A DNA stretch of 64,000 nucleotides from SB11 sp964584305 (GTDB lineage Bacteria; Bacteroidota; Bacteroidia; UBA8524), in contig CAZOZL010000010.1 in NCBI GenBank assembly GCA_964584305.1, forward strand, positions 32,682-96,681. Direction: 5' to 3'. The notes beneath the pieces are model-generated. The model saw only the letters and a list, made by a program, of their open reading frames with translations. It was not told the DNA's origin and did not search any database. The position numbers were made by a program, and so were the translations under genes. How positions within the stretch are numbered: position 1 is the stretch's first letter; each line of letters starts with the position of its first letter. Shown here in pieces: positions 53,191 to 61,920 of the stretch.

Positions 53191-54110
53191 TAATCCTGCT
53201 TACTTGCTTTAAAAAGCAGCTCTCGCTCTTGGCTGGTAAGGCTTTCATAGCCTGATTGATTAATCTTGTCTAAGATAGCATCTACCAATTCGGGGCTGGG
53301 TTCAAACTCATCCTCCAAATCAGCAATGGGGCTGGCATTACTACTATACACTGGCGATTCTTGCTTTTTTACCACTGTAAGTTTCGGCTTTTTTTTGAAT
53401 ATTCCACTAAAAAAGTTTCCAATACCATCTATATTATCAATAAACTTTGAATTTCTGCGCAATCTACGTGCATACACAAAGCCAAACAATGCACCGCCCA
53501 AATGGGCAATATGCCCGCCTGCGTTGCTTTGGGGCATCATTATAAGGTCAAGCACAACAAAGCCCAGTGCAATCCATTTTAGTGGAATATAGAAGCGGAA
53601 TATAGAAATTTCGTAATGGGGTAAAAATGTACCTACACCCACCACAATAGCCATAACCCCCGCCGAAGCCCCTATAATATGAGCATTTGGAACAGCAGGC
53701 AGTAATATAGGTAATACATTATAGGCTACTACATATAGTGCAGCACCAAATACACTACCCCACAAATAGGTAGTGAGTACCTTTTTATTGCCCAAATACT
53801 CTTGAAAAATATTACCTAACCAATATAAAAAAAGCATATTTAGCAAAATATGCTGTATGCCACCATGAAAGAACGCATAGGTAAGCAATGTCCATGGGCG
53901 AAACAGCAAAGTAGGTAAGCTGGCAGGAACAGCAAAATAACGGGTAAACTCATCCATATAAGCTTTGTGAGTGGCAGTCCCCCCCATTGCCCAAAAAACA
54001 ACACCCACAAAACTAATAAGCAAAAAAACCATTATATTAATAATGATAAGTTTGCGTATCATGCTGTTGTCTTTTGCATAAAAAGTTTTAAAGTCGTCTA
54101 TTGCTTTCAT
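53190..54110 (-). CDS. Rhomboid intramembrane serine protease, second copy
   Basis: 306 residues, about seven membrane segments. AFFHGGIQHILLNMLFLYWL is the loop/TM2 signature with His/Asn, AHIIGASAGVMAIVVGVG has the catalytic Ser in GASAG, and GGHIAHLGGALFGFVYARR the catalytic His. A C-terminal cytosolic tail of about 90 polar residues follows (DGIGNFFSGIFKKKPKL ... GYESLTSQERELLFKASKQ). Cuts transmembrane substrates; target unknown. Lies 8 bp past the first rhomboid. Confidence 0.9.
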   Translation of the reverse strand: MKAIDDFKTFYAKDNSMIRKLIIINIMVFLLISFVGVVFWAMGGTATHKAYMDEFTRYFAVPASLPTLLFRPWTLLTYAFFHGGIQHILLNMLFLYWLGNIFQEYLGNKKVLTTYLWGSVFGAALYVVAYNVLPILLPAVPNAHIIGASAGVMAIVVGVGTFLPHYEISIFRFYIPLKWIALGFVVLDLIMMPQSNAGGHIAHLGGALFGFVYARRLRRNSKFIDNIDGIGNFFSGIFKKKPKLTVVKKQESPVYSSNASPIADLEDEFEPSPELVDAILDKINQSGYESLTSQERELLFKASKQD

Positions 54111-54118
54111 GTCTCGTT

Positions 54119-54964
54119 TTAGTAAAACGATTTTCTATTATTTTTATTCCAATACTTCACCAAAATAAAACCAAACAATGCACCACCCAAGTGGGCAAAG
54201 TGGGCAATATTATCACCAGGGTTATTTTGTATCCCTAAGTATAACTCCATTGCGGCATAAATACCAACAAAATATTTTGCTTTTATAGGAATAGGTATAA
54301 AAAGCAAAAATAACTCTGTATTAGGATAGTACAGTGCAAAGGCAATAAGGATACCAAAAACAGCACCCGATGCACCAACTGTAGGAATGGATAGTCTTGT
54401 TATAAGCAACCCGTTAAGTTGTTGAGTTATACCAGTAGCTTCGCCCGCTCCTACAATTCCTTCATTATAAGTAGACTTTAAATAAGCGATATAGGTTGTA
54501 TCAAACTTCGCACCAAGTGCTTTTGCAGTGTTTAGCATATTCTCAACCGTAGGGCTATCCTTAAAAGCATCAAAAACATTATTAATATGATAATACTCAA
54601 TACCCAATACCAGTTGGTGTAAAAAAGCCGCTCCTAATGCGGTAAAAATATAGAAGAAAACAAAGCGTTTTGGACCCCATACCTGCTCAAGGGCTACACC
54701 AAACATCCACAAGGCAAACATATTAGAAAACAGGTGATAAAAACCACCGTGCATAAACATATGACTGATAATTTGGTAGATTTCAAAATCGGGCGAAGTC
54801 CAATAGTGTAAGCCCAATACTTTAATTAAACTTATCTGAAAGGTAGATTCAAATACCAAAGTTGCCAAATAAAACAGTCCGTTTACTATTAACAAGTTTT
54901 TTACGGCTTGGGGCAAAAATTTAAACCCTCCTAACCCACTGGGTCTATAATTGTTATAACTCAT
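54119..54964 (-). CDS. Rhomboid intramembrane serine protease, first copy
   Basis: 281 residues. MFMHGGFYHLFSNMFALWMF, SIPTVGASGAVFGILIAFA with the catalytic Ser in GASGA, and NIAHFAHLGGALFGFILVKY with the catalytic His. An insertion of about 65 residues lies between the second and third segments (around YYHINNVFDAFKDSPTVENM, then ALGAKFDTTYIAYLKSTYNE). Overlaps the mutL end by 4 bp (ATGA), and so is translationally coupled to it. Confidence 0.9.
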   Translation of the reverse strand: MSYNNYRPSGLGGFKFLPQAVKNLLIVNGLFYLATLVFESTFQISLIKVLGLHYWTSPDFEIYQIISHMFMHGGFYHLFSNMFALWMFGVALEQVWGPKRFVFFYIFTALGAAFLHQLVLGIEYYHINNVFDAFKDSPTVENMLNTAKALGAKFDTTYIAYLKSTYNEGIVGAGEATGITQQLNGLLITRLSIPTVGASGAVFGILIAFALYYPNTELFLLFIPIPIKAKYFVGIYAAMELYLGIQNNPGDNIAHFAHLGGALFGFILVKYWNKNNRKSFY

Positions 54965-56784
54965 CCTTCAAATTTTTTCTCTAAATCAGCTTCATTAAAT
55001 GTAATAAAAACAGGTTTTCCTGTGGGTGTATATGCAGGCACTTCACAATTCATTAGTTGGTTGCATAGTTCTGTTACTTCTTTTTGGGTAAGTAAAGTGC
55101 CTTTTGCAATGGCAGATTGTTTTGCCATTGCCCGTATTAGCGATTCTCGTTGTCCTAATTTTAGTCCCTGTAAATTCTCTTTGTATTGTTGCAATACGCC
55201 TTCCAGCATTTCGGTAGGTTCACCTTTTTTAATATCGGCAGGTGTTCCATTAATAATAAATGTATTGTTGCCAAAAGGGCTTATATCAAACCCTAAAAGT
55301 TTCACTTGGTCTATAATTTCATCCAACAAAGCAAAATCGGTAGGGTGAAACTCTGCCACACGGGGGAAAAGCAATTGCTGCGAAGGAAAGCCACCACCTT
55401 CAATGGCTTTGGCATAGTCTTCATACAGTACCCGCTCGTGTGCAGCTTGCTGGTCGGCAATAAACAGCCCTTTTTCTGTTGAAAAAACAATATAGGCTGC
55501 CCTGTACTGAAATATGCCCGCTACCTGTTCGGTAGCTTTATCTTCGGGTACGTTGCGTAGTTTCTCTTGCACAAACAGCGAAGGGTTTTGCGGGCTTTCT
55601 TCCTCAGTATCTGGTGTAGCAAAAATTTCTTGCCACTTGCCTAAATTTTGTTTGGTTTTGGTGCGGGTTTCCCCAAAAGGGCTAAAAGTTTTATTTACCG
55701 TTATTTTAGGCTCTTCGGGTAGCTTATTAATGGTGCTGGTTTCTCTTATCAGTCTATCAAAAGCATCATTTTCTTTTACCTCATCTGCCAATAGCAAGTG
55801 CTGCCCTAAAGCCTTGCGGCATACCGATTTTAATATTTGATAAAGGTATTTCTCATCCTCAAATTTTATTTCGGTTTTGGTAGGGTGCACATTTATATCA
55901 ATTTTTGATGGTGGAATATCCAAAAACACCACATAGGCGGGATAGGTATCTTTTGCTATTAACTCACTATATGCTGATGTAACTGCATGGTTTAGGTAAG
56001 GACTTTTTATAAAACGTCCGTTCACAAAAATAAACTGGTCGCTACGCCTTTTTTTAGCATATTGGGGCTGCGCCAAATATACTTTGGTTTTTACTATTTC
56101 GGTATCCTCTTCATCATATAGTAAATCATGGGGATTTTTTATCCCTATTAGTTCTATTATGCGTTTGTTTTGACTACTATTTTTTAAAGTATAAATTTCA
56201 TTGCCATTATTTATAAAACGAAACGAAATAGCAGGATTTGGCATTGCTATGCGAATAAATTCTTCAATAATATGTTTAGTTTCAACGGGGATAGATTTTA
56301 AAAAGTTTCTTCGTGCAGGGATATTAAAAAACAAGTTGCGTACGCTAATATTTGTACCAGCAGGGGCATTGCACCCTTCTTGTTTTTTAACTTCTGACCC
56401 TTCGATATAAATATATGTAGCCAAGTCATCATTTTGGCGGCGGGTTTTAAGCTCAACATGGGCAACCGCAGCAATAGATGCCATTGCCTCACCCCTAAAC
56501 CCAAACGATATGATGCTAAATAAGTCTTCGGCTTTATTAATTTTTGAGGTAGCATGGCGTTCCCAGCACATTCGGGCATCGGTTTCGCTCATGCCTTTAC
56601 CATTATCAATTATTTGTAGTAAAGTGCTGCCGCCTTCTTTTATAATTAATTTCACCTCCGTTGCGCCTGCATCAATAGCATTCTCCATCAACTCCTTTAC
56701 CACAGAGGCAGGGCGTTGCACCACCTCGCCCGCCGCTATTTGGTTGGCTATGGCATCAGGTAAAACACTAATTATATCACTCAT
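54961..56784 (-). CDS. mutL: DNA mismatch repair protein MutL
   Basis: 607 residues. GHKL ATPase: LPDAIANQIAAGEVVQRPAS, ENAIDAGATEVKL, DNGKGM and FGFRGEAMASIAAV; then the NFFVNGR-type FVNGRFIKSP and INVHPTKTEIKF. The C-terminal endonuclease motif reads DQQAAHERVLYE where DQHAxxExxxxE is usual, so the metal-binding His is Gln. C-terminal ACT-like GQRESLIRAMAKQSAIAKG and CNQLMNCEVPAYTPTGKPVF fit a MutL with a dimer domain. It nicks or signals the strand to be repaired. Confidence 0.93.
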   Translation of the reverse strand: MSDIISVLPDAIANQIAAGEVVQRPASVVKELMENAIDAGATEVKLIIKEGGSTLLQIIDNGKGMSETDARMCWERHATSKINKAEDLFSIISFGFRGEAMASIAAVAHVELKTRRQNDDLATYIYIEGSEVKKQEGCNAPAGTNISVRNLFFNIPARRNFLKSIPVETKHIIEEFIRIAMPNPAISFRFINNGNEIYTLKNSSQNKRIIELIGIKNPHDLLYDEEDTEIVKTKVYLAQPQYAKKRRSDQFIFVNGRFIKSPYLNHAVTSAYSELIAKDTYPAYVVFLDIPPSKIDINVHPTKTEIKFEDEKYLYQILKSVCRKALGQHLLLADEVKENDAFDRLIRETSTINKLPEEPKITVNKTFSPFGETRTKTKQNLGKWQEIFATPDTEEESPQNPSLFVQEKLRNVPEDKATEQVAGIFQYRAAYIVFSTEKGLFIADQQAAHERVLYEDYAKAIEGGGFPSQQLLFPRVAEFHPTDFALLDEIIDQVKLLGFDISPFGNNTFIINGTPADIKKGEPTEMLEGVLQQYKENLQGLKLGQRESLIRAMAKQSAIAKGTLLTQKEVTELCNQLMNCEVPAYTPTGKPVFITFNEADLEKKFEG

Positions 56785-56806
56785 TCGCTAAAAATTCTCT
56801 TTGGTA

Positions 56807-57091
56807 TTACAAGTAATTAAGAGCGAAGTACAAAACCGCTGCCAGTATTGCAGCAATCCCTAAAACACGAATATTTGTCATAAAATCAGGGCGTTTTGCT
56901 TTTTGTTGTGAACGAAAATTCATGCGTTCTTGCAAAGCCTCTTTCGAAAATTTCTTTTCGGCTGCTGCCTCTTGTTTTGCTGCCGTTACTCTTTTTTCTA
57001 AATCTTCTTTTTCAGGATCCCAGTATCGGGGCTGATAGTTAAACTGCTTGTGCTTAGAATCTTTAAAAAATCTTAGGTTGTCTAAAAACAT
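56807..57091 (-). CDS. Small membrane protein of unknown function
   Basis: 94 residues: a Tyr/Asp/Pro-rich start (NYQPRYWDPEKEDLEKRV), a Glu/Lys/Ala-rich helix (about 28-65) and a single C-terminal membrane segment (VLGIAAILAAVLYFALNYL). A tail-anchored shape. It lies 22 bp upstream of mutL on the same strand; a TACCTTTG box at 57106-57113 lies 14 nt from its start, so it may share the mutL transcript. Function unknown. Confidence 0.75.
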   Translation of the reverse strand: MFLDNLRFFKDSKHKQFNYQPRYWDPEKEDLEKRVTAAKQEAAAEKKFSKEALQERMNFRSQQKAKRPDFMTNIRVLGIAAILAAVLYFALNYL

Positions 57092-57310
57092 AATAAATCT
57101 ATTTACAAAGGTACAAATATGTTGGGTATTGGTATGTATTATCGCTTATTACTACATAGTAATCTATAAACGAAATATAGTTAACCCGTAGTGCATTATA
57201 CTATAATTTTGAATATTAGAAAAAGTTATGTAAATAATTGATTATCAGTATTTTTATTAATTATAATGCCCTGCTAAACTTGATTTAGTATTTGCGTGGC
57301 TACCCTATTA

Positions 57311-57500
57311 AAAAAGACAGAATAGGCATGAATACCCATTCTATACATAAAGTTTTTTGTTCAGGGTATGAATTGCGGCAGGTTTCAACCTGCTGCAAGA
57401 AAATGCCTGCCCAGTGCGAATGGCAGTTTTACCTGTGCCGCAATTTGGCTTCCCCTTAAGGGAAAGGGTACTTATTTGGAAGGGGTTTGCCTTTAGTGCG
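57311..57500. repeat. Composite intergenic repeat, C-A-B order
   Basis: Within the 474-bp gap between the small membrane protein and fic genes. Module C (AGACAGAATAGGCATGAATA, about 57314), module A (TGAATTGCGGCAGGTTTCAA, then CCTGCTGCAAGAAAATGCCTG, about 57369-57412) and module B inverted (TACCTGTGCCGCAATTTGGC, then TTCCCCTTAAGGGAAAGGGT, about 57430-57495). This is the most complete copy in the window. The other part of the gap (57114-57310) is AT-rich and shows no gene. Confidence 0.82.
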
Positions 57501-57565
57501 CGCCTTCTTATCTTGAGTGAAGTCGAAAGGTGGAAAGGGGTCAAACAATTGTATGCTGTTTGACA

Positions 57566-58690
57566 TTAGCTTTTAAATAAGTCCATATAATCTTTAAATA
57601 CATATAACCTGCCCCGTTGCCCGCCTGTTATTTCTTTAAGTATGCCCAATCGTTCTAAATCAGCTATTAGCTTATATGCTGAAACATTTGATTTCTGTAT
57701 TATTTTCCCCACCTGTAATACATCTATCACAGGATATTTGTATAGATACTCTACCACTGCCTTACGGTTGCCACTTCTTCCTTTTAATTTTTCTATTTTA
57801 ATTTCTATCTCTTTTTGTAGTCGCATTATACCATCAAAAGTTTCAACCCCCATTTTGGCTGTTTCTATTATTCCTGATAAAAAAAATTTAAACCATTGGC
57901 TTATATCATTATGGGTTCTCACCCGCATTAAGTTGTCATAATAAAGGGTTCTGTTTCTTTCAAAAAAATCAGACAAATAAAGTATCGGTTTCTTTAAAAT
58001 ACCTTTTCCAACTAAGTATAGTGTTATCATTAAACGTCCTACCCTTCCATTACCATCCAAAAAAGGGTAAATAGTTTCAAACTGATAATGGATTAAAGCC
58101 ACTTTCAATAAATCAGGCATAGGGTTGTTCTCATCATTGGCAAATTTTTCTAAATCCGACATTAACTCATCAATAATTGTATGCACTGGTGGTATAAAAA
58201 CAGCATCATTAAGTGTTGTTCCGCCTATCCAGTTTTGGCTATTTCTGTACTCGCCAGGTAGTTTATTCTCTCCTCTTACTCCTTGTAATAATATTTTATG
58301 TGTCTGTTTAATTAGGCGTGAAGAGAACGGTAAACGATGCAACATTTCTACCGCCTCATTCATAGCTTCTATATAGTTTTGTACTTCTTCCCAATCATCA
58401 TGTTTTTCATCAGCAATTTCTTCTTTGCTCAAAAAAGATTCTTCCATATTGGTTTGTGTACCTTCAATTTTAGAAGACTGGGTAGCTTCTTTTGCTATGT
58501 GCATACTCTTAAATATATCAATATCTACATATTCAGAGTACATATCTAACCTACCCAAGTGCCTATCTGCCCTGCTTAAAAGGCTTAAAACCTCCATATC
58601 TGCCAATTGCCAATACTTATTTATTGCTGCTGGCTGGAAACTTTTGTAGTAACTTTGGTTAATACTTTTACCTGAAACAAAATTTTGCAT
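57566..58690 (-). CDS. Fic-family protein with Tyr in place of the catalytic His
   Basis: 374 residues. N-terminal region carries SSKIEG (72-77), the class-II Fic inhibitory motif S-x-x-x-E-G. The Fic core is at 201-217: HYQFETIYPFLDGNGRVGR. The usual core is H-P-F-x-D/E-G-N-G-R; here the first residue is Tyr208 (TAC, complement of 58067-58069). The rest of the anion loop (DGNGRVGR) is intact, so nucleotide binding may persist. The C-terminal domain (about 300-374) is a winged helix with VIDVLQVGKIIQKSNVSAYK. So it may bind DNA, and the operator array just upstream may be its own. Activity uncertain. Confidence 0.88.
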   Translation of the reverse strand: MQNFVSGKSINQSYYKSFQPAAINKYWQLADMEVLSLLSRADRHLGRLDMYSEYVDIDIFKSMHIAKEATQSSKIEGTQTNMEESFLSKEEIADEKHDDWEEVQNYIEAMNEAVEMLHRLPFSSRLIKQTHKILLQGVRGENKLPGEYRNSQNWIGGTTLNDAVFIPPVHTIIDELMSDLEKFANDENNPMPDLLKVALIHYQFETIYPFLDGNGRVGRLMITLYLVGKGILKKPILYLSDFFERNRTLYYDNLMRVRTHNDISQWFKFFLSGIIETAKMGVETFDGIMRLQKEIEIKIEKLKGRSGNRKAVVEYLYKYPVIDVLQVGKIIQKSNVSAYKLIADLERLGILKEITGGQRGRLYVFKDYMDLFKS

Positions 58691-58710
58691 TTAAGAATTT
58701 GTTATTAAAA

Positions 58711-58843
58711 CTTAAACAAAGATAATCCTTATTTAAGATTTATGGGTGAAAACTTAAATAAGAAGAAAGTTATTTAAGGTTTATAGATAAAAACTTAAAT
58801 AAGAAGAAAGTTATTTAAGGTTTATGAGTGAAAACTTAAATAG
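58711..58843. repeat. 41-bp-period palindromic repeat array, likely operator of the fic gene
   Basis: TTATTTAAG occurs at 58729, 58770 and 58811, exactly 41 bp apart; each is followed by CTTAAATA(A/G) at 58753, 58794 and 58835, so each unit is an inverted repeat with a 15-nt centre. A variant half-site CTTAAACAA lies at 58711. The array lies 20 to 155 bp upstream of the fic start. Periodic inverted half-sites are typical of repressor binding sites, and the Fic protein has a winged helix. Direct observation: the repeats; inferred: the binding. Confidence 0.8.
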
Positions 58844-59024
58844 CTTGAAAGCATTGCAAAAAGAAAAACCTTGCCATTATAGTTTATGCTATGCCACAGG
58901 GAAAGCCTGCATTTGCTTTATCTACCCTTGTTACAAGCACCCCTTAGCCACTTCCAAGCAAATGCTGGGGCAGAAATGGATGCAGGAGCTGGGCAAACAA
59001 AAAGGGTTATATACCAACACTTAA
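58824..59024 (+). CDS. Possible small Cys-rich protein, doubtful
   Basis: 66 codons from an ATG inside the third operator repeat: MSENLNSLKALQKEKPCHYS, then LCYATGKACICFIYPCYKHP. Five Cys in 24 residues, no known domain. A shortened form of its first codons recurs in repeat unit 1 (ATGGGTGAAAACTTAAATAA), showing that the array duplicated this start or vice versa. Divergent from fic. No RBS or TAnnTTTG box. It may not be translated. Confidence 0.35.
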   Translation: MSENLNSLKALQKEKPCHYSLCYATGKACICFIYPCYKHPLATSKQMLGQKWMQELGKQKGLYTNT

Positions 59025-59054
59025 AGTAATGAGAGTGCTTGCTACTGCAACAAA

Positions 59055-59082
59055 AAAGCGCAGCCATGGCTGCGCTTTACTC
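59055..59082. terminator. Terminator between small ORF and E2 gene
   Basis: A perfect 24-bp palindrome AAAGCGCAGCCA/TGGCTGCGCTTT at 59055-59078; on the minus strand it is followed by TTTT(T), so it should end the E2 transcript. It may also act on the plus strand. Confidence 0.88.
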
Positions 59083-59106
59083 TATTCTCTTTTTACCAAA
59101 ATATTC

Positions 59107-60435
59107 TTATATCTCTCTATCCACGTCCCACTGCTCTAAGTAATCTGCCAAACGGCGCACAAACATACCGCCTAAAGCACCATCAACTACACGGTGGTCA
59201 TAGCTATGGCTAAGGTACATCATGTGGCGTATTGCAATCACATCGCCATATTCTGTTTCAACAACGGCAGGCTTTTTACGGATAGCCCCCACAGCCATAA
59301 TTGCCACTTGGGGTTGGTTTATAATGGGAGTACCCATTACATTGCCAAATGTACCCACATTGGTTATTGTGTATGTACCTCCTTGAATTTCATCGGGAGA
59401 AAGTTTGTTATTCCTTGCACGGTGGGCAAGGTCGTTTACCTCACGCACCAACCCTAAAAGGTTTTTAGTATCCGCATTTTTAATAACGGGTACTATAAGG
59501 TTGCCACTTGGCAAAGCTGCTGCCATACCTATATTAATATTTTTGCGTTTCACCATATTGGTGCCATCCACAGCAATATTAATCATTGGGAAATCTTTAA
59601 TCGCTTTCACCAATGTTTCAATAATTAATGGGGTAAAGGTTAATTTTTCACCTTCATTTTTTTGGAAAGCCTCTTTCATTTTATTGCGCCAGTTTACCAA
59701 GTTGGTAACATCTGCCTCAACAAAAGAAGTAACGTGTGGCGCAACGTGCTTACTCATTACCATATGGTCGGCAATAAGTTTACGCATTCTATCCATTTCT
59801 ATTATCTCGTCTCCAGCATTTATGCTAACCGCTGGTGCAGTTATATTAGTGCTAACCGCAGTACTTTTTTTGGCAGCAGGTTGTTCTTTTTTCACCACAG
59901 GCTGAGGTGTAGAAATAGCAACGGGTGCAGCACCATTTTGCTTATTTTTAACATAGGCTAAAATGTCTTTTTTGGTAACCCGTCCCTCATTTCCGCTTCC
60001 AGGTAGGCTTTCTAATTCAGCCATGCCAATATTTTCACTACGGGCAATATTTAACACCAAAGGAGAATAGAAACGTGCGCCACCAGCAACTGGTGCAACC
60101 GTTTCTGTTGCTTGCTCTACAATTTTTTGCGCTTCAACTACGGGTTCGGTGGGTTTTTCAGCAGGTGCTGCGGTGGCAGGCTGTGCGCCTTCGCCCTCAA
60201 TACCAATAATAGCTATGGGTTTGCCCACCTCTACCACATCATCCTCGTTATACAATTTTTTTAGCAGCACACCTTCTTGCGGAGAAGGCACTTCACTATC
60301 TACCTTGTCGGTAGCAATTTCTAATACGCTTTCGTCAGCTTCAATAGTATCTCCTTCTTCCTTCACCCATTTAATAATGGTAGCTTCGGATATACTCTCG
60401 CCCATTTTGGGCATTATCAGTTCAAATTCGGTCAT
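59107..60435 (-). CDS. 2-oxoacid dehydrogenase E2 (dihydrolipoamide acyltransferase)
   Basis: 442 residues from the ATG at 60435; an upstream frame extension (MGVPFV) is not family-like. Lipoyl domain 1-75 with Lys44 in IATDKVDSEV; Ala/Pro/Glu linker; peripheral subunit-binding domain (PLVLNIARSENIGMAELESL, EGRVTKKDILAYV); acyltransferase core with the catalytic SYDHRVVDGALGG (His414, Asp418). One of pyruvate, 2-oxoglutarate or branched-chain complexes; the single lipoyl domain fits branched-chain or 2-oxoglutarate types, but E1/E3 genes are not in the window. Confidence 0.9.
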   Translation of the reverse strand: MTEFELIMPKMGESISEATIIKWVKEEGDTIEADESVLEIATDKVDSEVPSPQEGVLLKKLYNEDDVVEVGKPIAIIGIEGEGAQPATAAPAEKPTEPVVEAQKIVEQATETVAPVAGGARFYSPLVLNIARSENIGMAELESLPGSGNEGRVTKKDILAYVKNKQNGAAPVAISTPQPVVKKEQPAAKKSTAVSTNITAPAVSINAGDEIIEMDRMRKLIADHMVMSKHVAPHVTSFVEADVTNLVNWRNKMKEAFQKNEGEKLTFTPLIIETLVKAIKDFPMINIAVDGTNMVKRKNINIGMAAALPSGNLIVPVIKNADTKNLLGLVREVNDLAHRARNNKLSPDEIQGGTYTITNVGTFGNVMGTPIINQPQVAIMAVGAIRKKPAVVETEYGDVIAIRHMMYLSHSYDHRVVDGALGGMFVRRLADYLEQWDVDREI

Positions 60436-60737
60436 AACAAATGGCACTCCCAATTATCCCGCAAAGAAACACAACTTTTGCCATTGCTACAAAACCAAAT
60501 TACAGCAATTTATACCTGCTTTTATTTTTAAAGAATAATTATTAGTCTCTTTTTTATTTTGTCCATTTTCCTACCCTTCTTTAATCCCCCGTTTGAAGGG
60601 TGTAAACAGATTCTTATATAAAGTAATAGAGGGGGAAAATAGACGCTTGTTATTAGTTTTGTGGTTATAAACATCTTTTTTATGCTAAAAAAAGAACACG
60701 CTATATGTGCGTTGAAATCTTAAATTTGTATGTGGAA

Positions 60738-61292
60738 ATGAATATTGAACAACGACTTGTGCAGGTTTTAACCGATTTTGAAACAGCAGATAAGGATATT
60801 CGTAAATTACTTGAAAATAATGCCTCTAAATTATTATGGAAACCCAGTCCCAAAAAATGGAGTGCTGCACAAAGTATAGCCCATATTTTAGTTACAAACC
60901 AGTCATATTTTCCTATTTTAGAAAATAAATTAGCCGTACAAGGCAATCCGCTAAACAATCAAAAAAAATATGCCCCTACATTTTGGGGCAAGATGGTATA
61001 TAAAGCCGTTGACCCTACTTTGATGAAAACTAAAAAAAGCGTAACCTTTAAAATATTTAATCCCAAACCAGTAGTTGAAATAGCTGTTTTAACTACCCAT
61101 TTTGAGAAAAGTCAAGCTACATTAAAAAAGCTGATTGAAAAGGCTATGAATACTGATGCCTCGCGCAAAATATGCTCACCGTTAACTCCTTTGGTGCGTT
61201 TTTCTGTTGTTGATGCAATGGCTATAATTAGTAAGCATGAAATTCGCCATTATTTACAAGCCAAAAATGTATTAGAATTGGAAGGGAAATAA
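60738..61292 (+). CDS. DinB/YfiT-like metal-binding family protein
   Basis: 184 residues from the ATG at 60738, supported by TAAATTTG at 60721-60728, which would place a longer start at 60705 outside the transcript. Four-helix-bundle pattern with conserved His: KKWSAAQSIAHIL, and ISKHEIRHYLQAKNV near the C-terminus. Such proteins bind a metal through three His and often serve as thiol transferases. No clear partner. Confidence 0.75.
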   Translation: MNIEQRLVQVLTDFETADKDIRKLLENNASKLLWKPSPKKWSAAQSIAHILVTNQSYFPILENKLAVQGNPLNNQKKYAPTFWGKMVYKAVDPTLMKTKKSVTFKIFNPKPVVEIAVLTTHFEKSQATLKKLIEKAMNTDASRKICSPLTPLVRFSVVDAMAIISKHEIRHYLQAKNVLELEGK

Positions 61293-61437
61293 TAAAGGTT
61301 TTGAACTTTTTTTTTAAATACTGCCTGTTCCTTTTTGAGTTATCCAAATGGAACGATTGGGACGCATAGAATAATTAGGAAGTGATAAAAACTTAGAAAT
61401 ATCAACTCTACATTTGTAAGCACAAAATACCTGATGG

Positions 61438-61884
61438 ATGATACAATACGGACACACAAATATTATTACCGACAATTGGCAGCGTCTTGCACAATTTTAT
61501 ATTACCGTTTTTGAGTGTACACCCTACGGAAAGGAAAGAAACCTTAAAGGCGAGTGGTTGGCTAAGGGTACTGCTGTTAAAAATGCTGCAATTACAGGCA
61601 TACACCTAAGCCTGCCTGGTTTTGGAAATAATGCCCCAACACTCGAAATTTTTCAATATCCAAAAAATTTAAACCCGTTACCTATTGTTGCCAATCGTAA
61701 AGGTTTTGGACATATTGCTTTTAAAGTAGATAATATAGCAGCCTATGCCCAAAAAGTGGTGAACAATGGTGGTAGCATGGTAGGTGAAATAGTAAATGGC
61801 ACAGTTGAAGGTGAGGGCGACATCAGTTTTGCTTATGTTACCGACCCTGATGGAAATATTATTGAGCTTCAAAAATGGGTGTAA
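61438..61884 (+). CDS. VOC/glyoxalase-like dioxygenase-fold protein
   Basis: 148 residues. GHTNIITDNWQRLAQFYITV begins the first beta-alpha-beta-beta module, GFGHIAFKVDNIAAYAQKV the second, and FAYVTDPDGNIIELQKW the C-terminal motif with its Glu. Likely metal ligands: His6, His in GFGHIAF and Glu in IIELQ. Substrate unknown; VOC proteins include lactoylglutathione lyases and resistance proteins. Confidence 0.85.
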   Translation: MIQYGHTNIITDNWQRLAQFYITVFECTPYGKERNLKGEWLAKGTAVKNAAITGIHLSLPGFGNNAPTLEIFQYPKNLNPLPIVANRKGFGHIAFKVDNIAAYAQKVVNNGGSMVGEIVNGTVEGEGDISFAYVTDPDGNIIELQKWV

Positions 61885-61920
61885 TTTATATTTACTAAAT
61901 CGCTTTAGAAGCACAATGTA

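Noticed and set aside
57341..57544. Short minus-strand open frame in the gap before fic
   Set aside because: It falls wholly on the C-A-B repeat; the same sequence recurs elsewhere without an open frame.
57566..59024. A Fic-type toxin-antitoxin pair with the small plus-strand ORF as antitoxin
   Set aside because: The inhibitory motif is already in the Fic chain (class II), and the small ORF is divergent, doubtful and unlike known antitoxins.
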